This document shows positions 23,479-31,153 of a stretch of 31,216 nt of DNA, piece by piece. The notes under the pieces are model-generated. The model made no database searches. It was not told the DNA's origin and was given only the letters and a program-made list of their open reading frames with translations. The translations under genes and the position numbers were made by a program. Origin of the DNA: a virus; the IMG/VR virus record IMGVR_UViG_3300010413_000117, positions 1 to 31,216 of that record. One strand, written 5' to 3'. Positions within the stretch are counted from its first letter, which is position 1, and every line of letters begins with the position of its first letter.

Positions 23479-24303
23479 TTAATAAATCTTTATTTTAATA
23501 TTATATTCTTCTATATCAATCTCGTTTATATAGTTGGCAGAGAAATAATTATCAAAACCTATAGTAATTAATGAATTACCCCCTGTTTCAGAATCATATA
23601 TTGAGATTCCATATATATTTCCCCAATCCGGATTTACATTAGTGAAAACATATGAACCTGTATTACATGTAGAACCCGTTATTGGTTCTGTCCAACTTCC
23701 TGTCCCCCCGCAGGGTATCCTTTTGTAATATGTACCATTCACTTCTGTACTTCCAGATGTTTCATCATAATTATATAAACCCATAAACAAAGTATTTGTA
23801 GGAGGGATATAGATATTTCCGTTTAGATAGTGGTCAAGCATTTTATTTGAAAAATATGGAGAAAATTTTACAGAACTATTTTCGTATCCGTCTCCTAATA
23901 ATATACAAATTTTTTCATCAGTATCAATATAAAATTTTGTATCTAAATCAAAAGCACTATTTCCTCTTGGAGTATCGGTTTTATAAGCAAAATAAACACT
24001 TCCAAAATTTCCTTTTCCTGAACCAGTACAAACACCAAACCAAGCAATGCTCGCGAATGTCCCTAGCCAATCATATTCAATAGAATGCTCTAAAAAAGCC
24101 GAACCAGAACCAATTGCCCATGACCCGCTTACATCTCTTCGGATATATGTTGCGGGGGTGGGTTCATCTCCTGTTTCATAATAAGGACTATATGTTTCAT
24201 TAAAAATTGTTAAAAAGCACAAACTAGCGGACGCACTTGCGCTCCTAAACGTATGGTCTATTATAGTGTTCTTAAAAAAATTTCCAAGAATTTCGGTGTA
24301 CAT
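23479..24303 (-). CDS. Two-domain fibre-like protein, paralogue 3
   Basis: 274 residues, ATG at 24303 after AGAGGCAAAA. First domain: FFKNTIIDHTFRSASASASL, RRDVSGSWAIGSGSAFL, AWFGVCTGSGKGNFGSVYF. Second domain: NKMLDHYLNGNIYIPPTNTL, LFMGLYNYDETSGSTEVNGT, PCGGTGSWTEPITGSTCNTG, PDWGNIYGISIYDSETGGNS. The second domain is nearly superimposable on that of paralogue 5, so these two are the closest pair of the set. Confidence 0.78.
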   Translation of the reverse strand: MYTEILGNFFKNTIIDHTFRSASASASLCFLTIFNETYSPYYETGDEPTPATYIRRDVSGSWAIGSGSAFLEHSIEYDWLGTFASIAWFGVCTGSGKGNFGSVYFAYKTDTPRGNSAFDLDTKFYIDTDEKICILLGDGYENSSVKFSPYFSNKMLDHYLNGNIYIPPTNTLFMGLYNYDETSGSTEVNGTYYKRIPCGGTGSWTEPITGSTCNTGSYVFTNVNPDWGNIYGISIYDSETGGNSLITIGFDNYFSANYINEIDIEEYNIKIKIY

Positions 24304-24311
24304 TTTTGCCT

Positions 24312-25328
24312 CTATGAAGTATGGTCTTTTTTGTATAAGTCTGCATATGAATATTGTATTGTATCCCCCGTATAAATCATGTGTTTCGCTGTCATCTGTT
24401 CAATCCACGCAACAGATTCATAGGGTGTACCTATTTCTGCGGAATCGGCATATAACAATAATATATCAAATTGATGATTATAATAATCATAATTCCAAAA
24501 ATCATTTGCATTATTTAAATCAATGAGAACACCATCGGGTATTATAATAGATACACCGTTATTATTTTCAAAGTGATACATGCTTTCAGTCCAGTCTCCC
24601 GGGGAAAACAATTGTCGCTTAAAACCAGATGACGCACTTACTTCCGTACCTGTTTGTAAATTCCCATAAGATAAATACATATTTTTTTGAGAAGGGGGAT
24701 AATATATTTTATTAAAAAAATAATCAAGTTTTTCTGCGAGTTTTTCTTCATCGAACATCATACTATCAGGGTCTCCTCCTATTTTTCCTGTAGAAATGGA
24801 TAGACCCCCCGGGGGTATTACTAATTTTTGCCCGGCAAGTATAGTCGGGTTGTATCCAGTTTGAAATTTTAAAGTTGCTATAATGTTATAATCTCCTTCG
24901 CCTATTTCCGAATTACCAGTTAGAAACATGTGCGAGAAAGTGCCCCAATCATATGTTGCGACAGGAAACTCTATTTGATAATGGTTTGTTATAGCATTAC
25001 TGTAATGTGTCTCATATTCTTCTTTGGGTACATTGGCGATAAGTATGTCCCAAGGAGGGTCTGTAGGAGTAGAAACTGAATGAAAACCATATGTATTAAT
25101 ATCATCTTCTTGTGGTATATATTCATTCATATTGATACGTGTATATGCAGCAGAGGCGGTTGGCTCAAAACCAAATCCTGTAATTATACTATCGTGATAT
25201 ATTTCATACACATTAGATGTATCTAATAATAAACCTAGATATACATCTCCCGGTGTATAATCCCAACCGAGAACAAGTGTTCCTATCATCGACCCGGCGA
25301 AGATTCTTGTTATTCCGTTTGCTGTCAT
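24312..25328 (-). CDS. Two-domain fibre-like protein, paralogue 2
   Basis: 338 residues, ATG at 25328 with TAGGAGGAAAAC upstream. First domain: VYLGLLLDTSN, YTRINMNEYIPQ, FPVATYDWGTFSHMFLTGNS, LVIPPGGLSISTG. Second domain: EEKLAEKLDYFFNKIYYPPS, NMYLSYGNLQTGTEVSASSG, FKRQLFSPGDWTESMYHFEN, NDFWNYDYYNHQFDILLLYA. The second DWG is replaced by FWNYDYYNH, so that copy is the most diverged. It contains the palindromic ACCCCCCGGGGGT at 24,804-24,816 as codons for I-P-P-G-G-L. Confidence 0.78.
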   Translation of the reverse strand: MTANGITRIFAGSMIGTLVLGWDYTPGDVYLGLLLDTSNVYEIYHDSIITGFGFEPTASAAYTRINMNEYIPQEDDINTYGFHSVSTPTDPPWDILIANVPKEEYETHYSNAITNHYQIEFPVATYDWGTFSHMFLTGNSEIGEGDYNIIATLKFQTGYNPTILAGQKLVIPPGGLSISTGKIGGDPDSMMFDEEKLAEKLDYFFNKIYYPPSQKNMYLSYGNLQTGTEVSASSGFKRQLFSPGDWTESMYHFENNNGVSIIIPDGVLIDLNNANDFWNYDYYNHQFDILLLYADSAEIGTPYESVAWIEQMTAKHMIYTGDTIQYSYADLYKKDHTS

Positions 25329-25340
25329 GTTTTCCTCCTA

Positions 25341-26276
25341 TTATGTTTCCACGATTCTTTCAGTTTTGCTATGTTCTATCTTTATGCTGAATGGGGGAAA
25401 TTCAAAGCCATCGTTAGTAATAAGAGCAATGGGTGGATAAATAGAACCATAATACAACATGTTTCCCGTAGATTGGTGGTCCCAGATTGCCAAACCATTG
25501 AAAGGACCCCAATCAGTTGTGGCATAATCGGTATAGCGTGCTAGACCGATATTAGTTGTTGACCCTCCTGCCCAACTCGCGAGTTCCTGAGCCGAATTGT
25601 ATGGTATATATACTGCGGGAGTCCAACATGCTGTCGTAAATTTTATTCTCGCATAACCTGTTGACCCACTTACTTCTGTGCCTTCATTCCCCTCCCAATT
25701 AGGGGTTTGAAGATATAATGCGAGATAAGTATCTCCGGGCGCGCTATATGAATTATTATTTAAATAATGGTCTAATAATTTTTCTGAGAGATATTCGGAG
25801 TATGCGCCTGTTAATGAAAGTTTTACTCCTTCTATTGGAAATGTAAATCTTGTAAATTGTTCTATGACAAATGATGAACTGAATATACCATAAAGCATTA
25901 AACTTCCTGCTGTTGGGTTGTTATAAATGCCATAGAATGCAATTTTGTCCCAATTGCTTGTTGCTACAGGGAATCTTATTTCGGCATTATTCACCGCCGA
26001 ACCACTTCCTATTGTCCATAAGCCTGATACATCTACTCGCGAATAGCCACTGCCCGACAACTCTAACTGTGGGGACAAAGTTAATTGTTCCATTATAACA
26101 GACGGAGGAGAAAATGTTGTCTCATCATCTATTATTTCTTCGCTCTCATCAACCTGAAATAATGCCATATATGCCAAACTACCAGTAAAACCATTGTTCA
26201 TAAGAACGTGATTTAGAAATATGCTTTGGAAAGGTAATCCTATATTCGGTACATAAGTTGTTAATGTATCAGCCAT
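25341..26276 (-). CDS. Two-domain fibre-like protein, paralogue 1
   Basis: 311 residues, ATG at 26276 after AAGGAATGTGCAAAA. First domain: LNHVLMNNGFTGSLAYMALF, GYSRVDVSGLWTIGSGSAVN, IRFPVATSNWDKIAFYGIYN. Second domain: EKLLDHYLNNNSYSAPGDTY, LALYLQTPN, TEVSGSTGYARIKFTTACWT, TDWGPFNGLAIWDHQSTGNM. In both, the order Leu-Asp/Asn-His helix, strand, SGS-G-Y-x-R, DWG/NWD is kept. These domains are common on phage tail fibres or virion surfaces and probably form beta-rich binding modules. Confidence 0.8.
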   Translation of the reverse strand: MADTLTTYVPNIGLPFQSIFLNHVLMNNGFTGSLAYMALFQVDESEEIIDDETTFSPPSVIMEQLTLSPQLELSGSGYSRVDVSGLWTIGSGSAVNNAEIRFPVATSNWDKIAFYGIYNNPTAGSLMLYGIFSSSFVIEQFTRFTFPIEGVKLSLTGAYSEYLSEKLLDHYLNNNSYSAPGDTYLALYLQTPNWEGNEGTEVSGSTGYARIKFTTACWTPAVYIPYNSAQELASWAGGSTTNIGLARYTDYATTDWGPFNGLAIWDHQSTGNMLYYGSIYPPIALITNDGFEFPPFSIKIEHSKTERIVET

Positions 26277-26299
26277 TTTTGCACATTCCTTTTTTGTTG

Positions 26300-26647
26300 T
26301 TATTTAGTATCAAATATAAATTCTATATCGGCATCGTAAATTGTTTGATATACTTCTGATGCGCTATAGCCTTCCCTTGCTTTTATATATGTCCAAGGCA
26401 AAAATGCATCATAGTTTGTCTGATATGCCCTTGGAGATGCAGTGGTTATCAAAATTACTTCCGTACTATCTTTATCTAAAAGGGGAATATAATTCTGTCC
26501 ATCTGTAGAAACCAAGAAACTAACATAACTTGCGGTAATCACGCTGCCCGGGATTACGATACCCGATAGTGTACCTTCCATAAGTTGTGCAGATGCTGTT
26601 TCTCCTGTTCCAATTGAAATTGTTCTTGTTAGTTTATATCTTGGCAT
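26300..26647 (-). CDS. Small conserved phage virion protein
   Basis: 115 residues, ATG at 26647, with AAGGAGGACACT upstream. It begins MPRYKLTRTISIGTGETASA and has YVSFLVSTDGQNYIPLLDKD and LPWTYIKAREGYSASEVYQT, a pattern widespread among small phage structural proteins with one beta-sandwich domain. It is the first gene of the virion block after the HNH gene; the 59-nt gap holds its ribosome site and nothing else that I can see. It may be a decoration or adaptor protein. Confidence 0.75.
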   Translation of the reverse strand: MPRYKLTRTISIGTGETASAQLMEGTLSGIVIPGSVITASYVSFLVSTDGQNYIPLLDKDSTEVILITTASPRAYQTNYDAFLPWTYIKAREGYSASEVYQTIYDADIEFIFDTK

Positions 26648-26706
26648 AGTGTCCTCCTTGCCTAAATTTTATTTACTCACATGTAATACTCCTAGTTAGC
26701 AAAAAA

Positions 26707-27153
26707 TTAACTCCGCTTGTTTAAGTATAAGATAGATTGTATAAACAAGGGAGTCTCATCATTAAAAAATCCTAATACTCTATTACATCTATCACACAAT
26801 AAGCCTCTTATTTCTCCTGTTTCATGATTATGGTCAACACAGAGAGCCTTTTTTAGTTCTGATTGATGTGTATTACATATCGCGCAACATCCTTTTTGTT
26901 TTTCAAAAATCTCATTATATTCATCTATGGTTATTCCATATTTGTGTTTTAAATTGGATTTTCTTTTATTTTCAAGATATCTTTCTCTATTGTCTTCACG
27001 ATATTTTTTAACATATTGCCTTGATTTTTCTTTGTTGTTTTCGCGATATTCTTTATTTTTTTCTTTATATTCAGGATGATTTAATCGATAATTGCGTTGA
27101 TATTCCTTTTTATTTTCAGCATTATCTTTATAATATTTGTTTTTATCTGTCAT
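26707..27153 (-). CDS. Endonuclease VII-type HNH homing endonuclease
   Basis: 148 residues, ATG at 27153 after AGGAGTAAAAT. Residues 1-70 are a highly charged helix with repeated N-K-E-Y/R units. Residues 88-148 are an endonuclease VII-like HNH domain with zinc ligands Cys90-x2-Cys93 and Cys120-x2-Cys123, and the catalytic VDHNH at 107-111, followed by GEIRGLLCDRCNRVLGFF. Such enzymes cut double-stranded DNA and spread themselves into related phages, or resolve DNA branches. As a lone gene between the structured leader and the virion block it looks like a free-standing homing endonuclease. No interrupted host gene can be recognised. Confidence 0.88.
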   Translation of the reverse strand: MTDKNKYYKDNAENKKEYQRNYRLNHPEYKEKNKEYRENNKEKSRQYVKKYREDNRERYLENKRKSNLKHKYGITIDEYNEIFEKQKGCCAICNTHQSELKKALCVDHNHETGEIRGLLCDRCNRVLGFFNDETPLFIQSILYLNKRS

Positions 27154-27363
27154 ATTTTACTCCTAAATATTGAAAACCCGCTTACCCTGTTCTAAGCCCT
27201 AGCAGCGGGAGAGGTTCGGGAAGACTTTATGGTTGAGTCGTAACCTTGCTAATAGGGATTATAACCCGACAATAAAAAATTAATAAACTGTACCCTATTA
27301 GCCCGAGTATATACATTAAAAAATGCAAACATTATAAAAATAAGTAAAAACAGTTATATACTC
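27154..27363 (-). ncRNA. Structured leader RNA upstream of the HNH gene
   Basis: This 210-nt gap has several strong helices on the minus strand. Stem 1 pairs 27,355-27,363 with 27,305-27,313 (9 bp, GAGTATATA). Stem 2 pairs 27,293-27,302 with 27,248-27,257 (10 bp, GCTAATAGGG/CCCTATTAGC). A CCCGCT/AGCGGG stem pairs 27,204-27,209 with 27,177-27,182. A GGTT/AACC pair lies between them. Stem 1 would begin almost at the predicted transcript start of the promoter at 27,369-27,397. I match it to no known class. It may be a 5' regulatory leader or the remains of a ribozyme. Confidence 0.5.
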
Positions 27364-27368
27364 ATTAT

Positions 27369-27397
27369 ATTATAAATTAATCTCTATTTGCTAACAA
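27369..27397 (-). promoter_or_regulatory. Sigma-A-like promoter for the leader and virion block
   Basis: On the minus strand TTGTTA (27,392-27,397) is followed after 17 bp by TATAAT (27,369-27,374); a second overlapping TATAAT lies at 27,364-27,369. The -10 is consensus, the -35 matches 4 of 6. It overlaps the 3' end of the zinc-ribbon gene. Predicted start is near 27,362. AT-rich sequence makes chance matches common. Confidence 0.5.
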
Positions 27398-28196
27398 TTT
27401 GGGTCTTTTTTCTCCGATTTCGCATTAAAAATTTTTGACGCTCTCTTCTTATCTCTTTTGCACAGGGTTTACAATATTTTTGCTTGTTACTATTTTTTTT
27501 AATCTCTATACCACACTTTTCGCAACGGGTCATATATATATTCTTTTCAAATAGGATATTATAATAATCTATCATATTAGCGAGGTCATTTATTATAATT
27601 GTTTTCCTATCTTCATCTGTATAATTGAGACGCAACAGTTCCCTTTCGGGGTTGTAGAAAATGAACCACTGGCTATAGTTATGCAGTATCTTTGCCAAAT
27701 CTACTTCGCTTATATTATTCAAACGTGCTAACCTGATTATATCTGAAAAATTGTTATAGTGTATATAATAATGTTCCGATGTCCTGAATTCCTTTTTATC
27801 ACGTTTTGTATTTCCTCTTTTCAGGGCACGAGCGAGTACAAGTATGACAAATAATATTTTTCGGTCTCTGTCGTTTGTTATTGTTTTCAACGTTTCAATT
27901 TCATTCTCTGAAACGGTAACACTCTCTATTTTTCGCAGGTCATAGTTCATTGCAGAACGCAACCATTTTTTTATTATTTCTGCTTCTTTTATTGGATTGA
28001 AGTTTTCATCCTGTTCTTTACAAAAATCAATCAGGGCTTTTTCCAAGCGTATTTCTCCGAAGTTATTTGTCTGGCGTATGTATTTTGCCACTAAATACAT
28101 CTGCCCATAATCTATTATACCGTTTTCAAAACCGTTTTCATATAATCTCTTGGCGGGTTTCTCCTCATTGAACAAGAAGGTCTTCTTTGTCCTCAT
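27384..28196 (-). CDS. Zinc-ribbon protein coupled to the RNA polymerase gene
   Basis: 270 residues, ATG at 28196 with GGAGGAG upstream, overlapping the 3' end of the polymerase gene by 32 nt. Residues 1-215 are mainly helical and basic (PAKRLYENG, GEIRLEKALIDFC, DRKILFVILVLARALKRGNT, YYIHYNNFSDIIRLARLNN). The C-terminus has a zinc ribbon: Cys225-x2-Cys228 and Cys242-x2-Cys245 (RCEKCGIEIKK, KYCKPCAKEIRRERQ), followed by a very basic tail (RNRRKKTQ). It is probably a nucleic-acid-binding protein. Tight coupling to the polymerase suggests a partner such as a promoter-specificity or elongation factor, but no family is recognised. Confidence 0.82.
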   Translation of the reverse strand: MRTKKTFLFNEEKPAKRLYENGFENGIIDYGQMYLVAKYIRQTNNFGEIRLEKALIDFCKEQDENFNPIKEAEIIKKWLRSAMNYDLRKIESVTVSENEIETLKTITNDRDRKILFVILVLARALKRGNTKRDKKEFRTSEHYYIHYNNFSDIIRLARLNNISEVDLAKILHNYSQWFIFYNPERELLRLNYTDEDRKTIIINDLANMIDYYNILFEKNIYMTRCEKCGIEIKKNSNKQKYCKPCAKEIRRERQKFLMRNRRKKTQIVSK

Positions 28197-30930
28197 AAAA
28201 CTCCTCCAATGAAAATTCTTTTATTGTATATTTGTTCCACAGGTATTCTATTTCTCCGTTATCGTCTCGTATTGGAATTCGCAATATCCCGCTAGATTTT
28301 CTCATTATATTTTCCAGTATACCGTTAGGAAACATGCGCCAAGGGAATTCAACCATTTTATTATCGCCGCCATATGTTATCTCTACAGCATAATCCGCTA
28401 ATTCGGATTCGTTTGTGCTGATATTAACATAACACTCTTTTCTCAGATAGTGCATGAATGATTCTAAATTGGGGTAAGATGTTTCTAAATTATGACGTAT
28501 AGACTTTTTAAAGGCTTTATACTCATCAAGATAATGGTTCATCTTTTCTATGTTTACTTCTGTAAATTTATATTCTCCGCTTTGTAGGATAGTATAATCA
28601 AAATCCTTTACCTTTTTGGTGGAATATCTGCCAACTAATGCTAAGTTTGCTCTCATGTATCTGCTTATTCTATTGACAACAGAATTATTATCCAAAAAGA
28701 AGGAATGCTTTTTATATTCTTCTACCATAATTTTCTGTTCGGGGGTTAGATTTTGAGACCGCAATATTTCAGCAAAAGATGTCTTGAATACAAGTTGCGA
28801 ATAAAGATTGTATCTTTTTATTTCCTTGTTGTATCTTGTCATATAATGTGGGTATAGAAAGCGAAAATAAGCAGGGCGTACATTACATAGCACTTTGTTA
28901 TTAAAGTCCCATCGTAACCTTTCTTCTGGTGACATATCATGTGTTAATTTTTTATATTTTACCCAATGTTCACGGAAAGGTGGTACTTCTAACCCCTTTA
29001 CACCATCGATGATTTCTCCCTGTATTACACGTCCTATTTTCAACCTGTTGAGTAAAATGTCCTGTTCTTCGCTCCCCATTGGGAATTCTTCAAGCATTGT
29101 GTATATTGAACTAGAAATATTGGTTGCATAACCGACTTTACTGTTATAGCCTTTTAGTTGACATTCTACCTGTGTCTTATCGTCTCTAGCATCGATGATT
29201 TCCTTTTTCGCCTTCTTGCTTTCGTATAAGATTGGGTTGCCCGGTATCCTGCCTTTTAGCATTATATCATTGTCGATTGTACATACAAGGTCACCATCGA
29301 AATCTGCGCCGCCATGCAATGCACAATCTATACCTATGCCATTAGCAGGATAGATTATGCCGCTATGAATATGGTAGTACCAATCTTTTATTTCTTCTCT
29401 ATTTTTAAAATCCAGTACAACGAATTCAGAATGATGCACAATTGGGCTGCGGATTGCACCTACTCTTTTTACACCCCTATTCAACCAGTATTCAGAGTAG
29501 TATTCATGCTCTTTTAAAAGGGGTGGGGCGTCCACACCGAATATATGACAGGCTTGATAATATGGGTCGCCAATCATAAATTGATAATTGGCGTTGATTA
29601 GAATGCTGCCCATATAAGATTCTTTTTTCTTTTTAGTTATTGTCTTGATAAACCTGTTCTGGATATACTTATCTTTTGCTAATGCGGGGTTAAGTAAAAT
29701 TGCTTTTACTGAAATGTCTGCTTTGTTGAATTCTCTTAAATCAAAGTTGTGTTCACCTGTTGCGTAGAGCAGCATATTTTCGGGACTGTTACCACTTACG
29801 TCCCTGAACCAGTCGATTGTAGGTTCGCATAATTGTGCAATATCCCCGTCCGTTAAATCAAGCACCTGTAAGAATTGGTAACTGGTACGGGAGTGAGATT
29901 TCTTGCTATTTATATTTACTTTGGCAATGGAGAAACCTAAATGATTTTTATGGCATTTAGCAACATAGTCTGCTGTGTTATCATAGGCGTCATATAGTTT
30001 GAACATTGACTCGGATACAATCAAATCAATATCCCGTATATCATGTTTGTCTCCATAAATGTCAGTGAACATGTAATCGCCTGCGACTTTTTCGGCAAAT
30101 CTCTGTAAGTCGAATACAACTACCAAACCTTTTAGATATGGCGCTCTTATTATGGCGCAACTGAGTGTGTAATCCAGTTCTAATTCGTCACTCCATACTT
30201 TGGCAAAACGTGGGGTTATCAGTCCCTGTCCGTCCCACGCATTAGCCTCTATCTCGTATTCTATTTCCTCTACCTTATCGTCAATGCCTTCTGCTATGTA
30301 TGTTACAAAATCTACATTGCGGAGTGTCTTTATTATCTTGTCGGATACAACTGCAAGTCTAGGAAATGTAACGGGTAATGTCGATGAACTGTAAAGCGAA
30401 AAATACGCACCATATTTTGCTGTTACTATTGGTACGGCTTCGTCTCTATCATTTTCCAGTATATCCATTAATGGATGCTTGATGTTATTGTTTATAAACA
30501 GGGCAGTATTCCGCCTAATCATGCCTGCGGATGCCATAAAGGGGGTAAAACGTATACCGTTTACATAAAAGCCATTGTTTTCAAGGATATTCAGGTAATG
30601 TATCTTGTTTTTGAATTGTATGCTTACTAAATCTTCTACAAATAGAATTTTTTCTATTTTTTCTATGGTTTTCGTAAGTTTTTCTTGATTTTTTTTGAAA
30701 TTTTTTGATTTTTTTAAGGTTTTCTGTAATAAAAGCAGATTATCCAGTTCATTTTGGTCGAAATTTATGTTTTTGTAACGAAATAATGCCCTTAACAGTT
30801 CAGAATTATTGATTGTTATTACTTCATTGTTGATACGGGCATTATCTAAAGATATGTTTATGTCGAAATTTGCTTTTTTTAGTCTATCAGAAGAGAATTT
30901 GAGTATGTAAAACTGTTGGAGTTTTCTCAA
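28165..30930 (-). CDS. YonO/QDE-1-type single-chain RNA polymerase
   Basis: 921 residues, close to the about 905 of SPbeta YonO. The start is a TTG at 30930 with GGAGG 9 nt upstream; no ATG is better placed. The metal-binding motif is CALHGGADFDGDLVCTIDND with Asp543, Asp545 and Asp547, the DxDGD signature shared by cellular RNA polymerase beta', YonO and eukaryotic RNA-silencing polymerases. Upstream, DGQG (233-236), then AIIRAPYLKGLVVVF with Lys267, matches the first double-psi barrel (the catalytic Lys-Gly of this family); SESMFKL and RTSYQFLQVL follow in the order seen in QDE-1-like enzymes. YonO is a DNA-dependent RNA polymerase that transcribes phage late genes, so that is the likely role. 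It lies first after the host-type promoter. A virion-packaged role is less likely given no large fusion. Confidence 0.85.
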   Translation of the reverse strand: MRKLQQFYILKFSSDRLKKANFDINISLDNARINNEVITINNSELLRALFRYKNINFDQNELDNLLLLQKTLKKSKNFKKNQEKLTKTIEKIEKILFVEDLVSIQFKNKIHYLNILENNGFYVNGIRFTPFMASAGMIRRNTALFINNNIKHPLMDILENDRDEAVPIVTAKYGAYFSLYSSSTLPVTFPRLAVVSDKIIKTLRNVDFVTYIAEGIDDKVEEIEYEIEANAWDGQGLITPRFAKVWSDELELDYTLSCAIIRAPYLKGLVVVFDLQRFAEKVAGDYMFTDIYGDKHDIRDIDLIVSESMFKLYDAYDNTADYVAKCHKNHLGFSIAKVNINSKKSHSRTSYQFLQVLDLTDGDIAQLCEPTIDWFRDVSGNSPENMLLYATGEHNFDLREFNKADISVKAILLNPALAKDKYIQNRFIKTITKKKKESYMGSILINANYQFMIGDPYYQACHIFGVDAPPLLKEHEYYSEYWLNRGVKRVGAIRSPIVHHSEFVVLDFKNREEIKDWYYHIHSGIIYPANGIGIDCALHGGADFDGDLVCTIDNDIMLKGRIPGNPILYESKKAKKEIIDARDDKTQVECQLKGYNSKVGYATNISSSIYTMLEEFPMGSEEQDILLNRLKIGRVIQGEIIDGVKGLEVPPFREHWVKYKKLTHDMSPEERLRWDFNNKVLCNVRPAYFRFLYPHYMTRYNKEIKRYNLYSQLVFKTSFAEILRSQNLTPEQKIMVEEYKKHSFFLDNNSVVNRISRYMRANLALVGRYSTKKVKDFDYTILQSGEYKFTEVNIEKMNHYLDEYKAFKKSIRHNLETSYPNLESFMHYLRKECYVNISTNESELADYAVEITYGGDNKMVEFPWRMFPNGILENIMRKSSGILRIPIRDDNGEIEYLWNKYTIKEFSLEEFYEDKEDLLVQ

Positions 30931-31101
30931 AAAATAGTACCTCCGTTATCGTGGTGCATTTTATTTTGTTATCATAACCCTATCGTGAGTTTGTAGATAT
31001 ATTCCCCGTAGGGGTCTCCCTTTCTTCTTTACCTCCTTCCTGTTGGATTTCTCCAATTATTTTCTCTAGCTATTTCTCTCTCCTGCATATTTATAATTGT
31101 A
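30931..31101 (-). other. Leader of the RNA polymerase message
   Basis: About 170 nt between the predicted start of transcription and the polymerase gene. It holds a possible 19-codon leader peptide, a small CCCCTACGGGG hairpin at 31,004-31,014, an unused AAGGAGG at the leader-peptide stop, and the polymerase's own ribosome site ACGGAGG at about 30,939-30,945. The length suggests regulation at the RNA level, but no known riboswitch is recognised. Confidence 0.5.
31029..31088 (-). CDS. Possible leader peptide, 19 residues
   Basis: An ATG at 31088 opens a 20-codon frame (MQEREIARENNWRNPTGRR) ending at TAA inside the AGGAGGTAA sequence. It lies about 13 nt after the predicted transcript start, and the only ribosome-like site (GGAG) is at the very 5' end, so initiation would be weak. 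It may be chance. Confidence 0.25.
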   Translation of the reverse strand: MQEREIARENNWRNPTGRR

Positions 31102-31108
31102 CTCCTAT

Positions 31109-31137
31109 ATTATACCACACTTTTTCATTTTTGTCAA
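31109..31137 (-). promoter_or_regulatory. Consensus sigma-A promoter for the RNA polymerase gene
   Basis: On the minus strand TTGACA (31,132-31,137), a 17-bp spacer and TATAAT (31,109-31,114), with TGG directly before the -10 (extended -10). Both hexamers are perfect matches. Predicted start near 31,102. This is the strongest promoter signal in the window and indicates early transcription by the host enzyme. Confidence 0.9.
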
Positions 31138-31153
31138 GGGGGTTTACACCCTT
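31136..31153. promoter_or_regulatory. Candidate operator palindrome over the -35 edge
   Basis: AAGGGGGTTTACACCCTT is an imperfect 18-bp palindrome (7 of 9 pairs match) that overlaps the last two bases of the -35. This is a common position for a repressor operator. No second copy was noticed in the window. Confidence 0.4.

Noticed and set aside
27321-27345. Extra promoter at the TATAAT at 27,331-27,336
   Set aside because: No -35-like sequence at proper spacing; AT-rich composition makes a lone TATAAT expected by chance.
26707-27397. Group I intron carrying the HNH gene
   Set aside because: Short pieces resemble R and S elements (ACGACTC, AAAGTCT), but only about 9 nt separate them, leaving no room for P3 and P8, and no split gene flanks the unit. 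Kept only as a possible relic.
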